A stretch of DNA of 35,038 nucleotides, taken from positions 1 to 35,038 of the forward strand of contig BNVT01000004.1 of the NCBI GenBank assembly GCA_025998295.1. The letters run 5' to 3'. The position numbers were made by a program, and so were the translations under genes. Shown here in pieces: positions 33,298-35,038 of this stretch (position 1 is its first letter; every line of letters starts with the position of its first letter). Under the pieces are notes generated by a model. That model did no database searches, was not told the origin of the DNA, and saw nothing but the letters and a program-made list of their open reading frames with translations. This stretch comes from Endomicrobiia bacterium (GTDB lineage: Bacteria > Elusimicrobiota > Endomicrobiia > Endomicrobiales > Endomicrobiaceae).

Positions 33298-34635
33298 TTA
33301 TGTCTTTATTTTTTTAGATTCTGCTTCAAGCTCTTCGTAACCCGTTGCTTTTGCTTTCCAAGCAAAAAAAAGTAAAATAGACCCAATGATACCCAAGGCT
33401 GTCGTAAGTTGTAGAGCAGGCTGCCAGCCATATTTTCCTTGCACAAACGAAAACAATATGCCAGTAATCGCAGTAGCGGAATAACCCCAAACTCCAACAA
33501 ACCCGTTTGCTGTTGCCGCTGCGCGTTTTGTCGCCATGCTGGAAGTAACTATAAGAATAAGCGATTGTGCTCCATTGATAAAAAAACCTGAAATTACCAA
33601 AAATGTTATTAGTATCCATGTAGGTAAAAAATTTGCCTGCACAAACAGAAATATAAACAAACAGGAAAGTGTCATAGCAATAGCGCAAACGTGATGACCT
33701 TTACCGTTGAAATATTTATCAGTAACCCAACCGCATACAATAATACCAGGAATTCCTACAGCTTCAAACAAAGCAGTGGTAGATGTTGCCTCAGCAAGAC
33801 TCATGCCTTTCCACTGCAATAATAGAATCGGGCCCCACATTAAAACTGTAAATCTCACAACATAAACAAATAAATTTGACACTGCAATAATCCACATATA
33901 AGGATTTTTAAATACTCGTTTTTTTATAAAGCTCTTATATTCTGCTGATTCTTCTTTTTCTCCTCTCGTGCCTTTAACTTTTTTGGAATTTTCACCTACT
34001 GAAATCTCAGGTAAACCTACGGAACTCGGAGTATCTTTGATAAGGAATCGTACCCCTACTGCCATTATTACGGCAAATATAGCAGGCGCAAAAAAAACAT
34101 TTCTCCAACCGCTCCAACCAAAACTTAAAAAACTTAAAGGAGCGGCGGCCAGAAGTATTGCAATAGTGCCTACACAGTGAGAAGTATTCCAAAGTGATGT
34201 TTTTGTTGCAAGTTCGTTAGGTGGAATCCAATATGAAAGCAATCTTGCAATTGGAGGCCAAAACATACCCTGAAACAAGCCCTGAATAAGCCACATGGAA
34301 CCCATAACATACGTTCCTGAACTGAAACCAAAAATAAAACTAGTTGCAGCACATACAATAAGACCACAAGCAATAAAACTGCTAGCCTTAAACTTGTGAG
34401 CAACAAAACCATTTAGAAACTTTGATAGTCCATACATTGCTCCATGTGCTGTCATAAAAGCCCCAAGTTGAGCTTTTGTAATATCTAAATCTACTGCCAA
34501 CATTGGCATAGCAACAGTAAGCGTATGACGCATCACATAAGACATAGCGTATGCAACCCAAGTTACTGACATCATACGAAACTGCCAATACTTAAATTTT
34601 TTGGCTGTTTCCGATCCCACTGATGATAAAGACAT
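33298..34635 (-). CDS. Organophosphate:phosphate antiporter family transporter (UhpT/UhpC/GlpT-like)
   Basis: A 445-residue MFS protein with 12 predicted membrane segments and a charged central loop (VGENSKKVKGTRGEKEESAE). The family motif WNTSHCVGT (149-157) corresponds to WNxxHNxGG of UhpT and GlpT, and YVMRHTLTVAMPML and GWSGWRNVFFAPAIFA also fit. Such proteins exchange inorganic phosphate for hexose-6-phosphate or glycerol-3-phosphate, or act as the sensor UhpC; the substrate cannot be set from sequence alone. AAGGAG precedes the ATG. It stands alone on the minus strand. Import of host sugar phosphate would suit a symbiont (inference). Confidence 0.9.
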   Translation of the reverse strand: MSLSSVGSETAKKFKYWQFRMMSVTWVAYAMSYVMRHTLTVAMPMLAVDLDITKAQLGAFMTAHGAMYGLSKFLNGFVAHKFKASSFIACGLIVCAATSFIFGFSSGTYVMGSMWLIQGLFQGMFWPPIARLLSYWIPPNELATKTSLWNTSHCVGTIAILLAAAPLSFLSFGWSGWRNVFFAPAIFAVIMAVGVRFLIKDTPSSVGLPEISVGENSKKVKGTRGEKEESAEYKSFIKKRVFKNPYMWIIAVSNLFVYVVRFTVLMWGPILLLQWKGMSLAEATSTTALFEAVGIPGIIVCGWVTDKYFNGKGHHVCAIAMTLSCLFIFLFVQANFLPTWILITFLVISGFFINGAQSLILIVTSSMATKRAAATANGFVGVWGYSATAITGILFSFVQGKYGWQPALQLTTALGIIGSILLFFAWKAKATGYEELEAESKKIKT

Positions 34636-34921
34636 TTACTTTCTCCTTGTCCATCAATTTTTTACAATAGTATGACTACAAGAACACTAAAATCGAAGAC
34701 TTACGATTTTGTCCCTATAAAATCAAACCAAGTAATTATACTGTCTCTAACGATAGCATTTTACACTTATAATATCAACTTGGATCTGTCTAAAACAATA
34801 GCAAAGTCGCTACCAACACACCTTCGTGTTTTTAGTATCCGACACTATTTTTACAGCAAGATGCCTAAATACAAAGCCGTTGCAATAAATACAAAAAACA
34901 TGCAAAAACATATAGACCTCT
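34636..34921. other. Spacer upstream of the antiporter
   Basis: This 286-bp AT-rich stretch must hold the antiporter's promoter, but no convincing -35/-10 pair was found on the minus strand. An 83-codon plus-strand frame crosses it but has no Shine-Dalgarno and no recognisable features. Confidence 0.3.
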
Positions 34922-35038
34922 AGCATAACCAACACATAAAAGTACAATAGAAGTACTATGAAACAAAAAAGAAAGCAGTTAGGTCATATGTAATGGATTT
35001 AGTATTAATGGGAGTAAAGAAAGCATTTGATAAAAGAG
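34922..35038 (+). repeat. 117-bp inverted repeat, copy B, with the reading frame of the 2491-2684 remnant
   Basis: It is the near-identical inverted partner of 2597-2713 and encodes the same peptide in the plus direction (RSYVMDLVLMGVKKAFDKR). It reaches the window edge, so what follows it is unknown; it may lead into a fuller version of the gene. Confidence 0.8.

Noticed and set aside
34672..34923. 83-codon plus-strand frame upstream of the antiporter
   Set aside because: No Shine-Dalgarno, no domain or signal recognised, composition like translated AT-rich spacer, and it would occupy the antiporter's promoter region.

Overview
The window is about 35 kb of AT-rich bacterial DNA. Its core is a complete translation super-cluster: tRNA-Thr and tuf, then the S10, spc and alpha ribosomal-protein genes with secY, adk, map, infA, rpmJ and rpoA. 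A rod-shape and cell-wall cluster follows (mreB, mreC, mreD, mrdA, rodA). Gene order is ordinary, but the spacers are not: many normally abutting ribosomal genes are separated by 130-1,200 bp of degenerate, repeat-bearing DNA. Wide spacers, broken genes, homopolymer frameshifts, small palindromic repeats and an organophosphate/sugar-phosphate antiporter suggest a decaying symbiont genome. A termite-gut Elusimicrobiota symbiont such as 'Candidatus Endomicrobium' would fit. That assignment is inference; no rRNA gene is present to settle it.

Layout. 1-1867 (minus strand): the start of an unidentified gene overlapping gatC, then an ebfC/ybaB-like gene and birA. 1868-3798: a graveyard with gene fragments, a MITE-like element with 16-bp ends, tRNA-Ile2(CAU) with a clear promoter, a palindromic repeat and an IS remnant. 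3799-5121: tRNA-Thr(GGT) and tuf, the latter with an unusual switch I and distinct codon use. 5122-5647: two different repeats. 5648-18071: rpsJ-rplC-rplD-rplW-rplB-rpsS-rplV-rpsC-rplP-rpmC-rpsQ-rplN-rplX-rplE-rpsN-rpsH-rplF-rplR-rpsE-rplO-secY, with no rpmD. 18358-25574: adk-map-infA-rpmJ-rpsM-rpsK-[lipoprotein and remnants]-rpsD-rpoA-rplQ. 25575-26640: a second lipoprotein gene, broken. 26641-32274: mreBCD-mrdA-rodA; mreC is frameshifted at a run of eight T. 32275-33297: palindromic repeats around tRNA-Leu(TAG) and a gene remnant. 33298-34635: the antiporter on the minus strand. 34922-35038: a second, inverted copy of the fragment seen at 2597-2713.

Functionally the window supplies ribosome assembly, initiation (infA), elongation (tuf), transcription (rpoA), protein export (secY), nascent-chain processing (map), nucleotide balance (adk), indirect tRNA amidation (gatC), biotin attachment (birA) and the elongasome. 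The less expected material is in the spacers: a family of ~115-132 bp palindromic elements with ends near CACGACAAACGCATGAAA, a second element with 17-bp ends, TATAGTCAA-ended elements, and two small lipoprotein genes with matching signal peptides, one intact and one broken.
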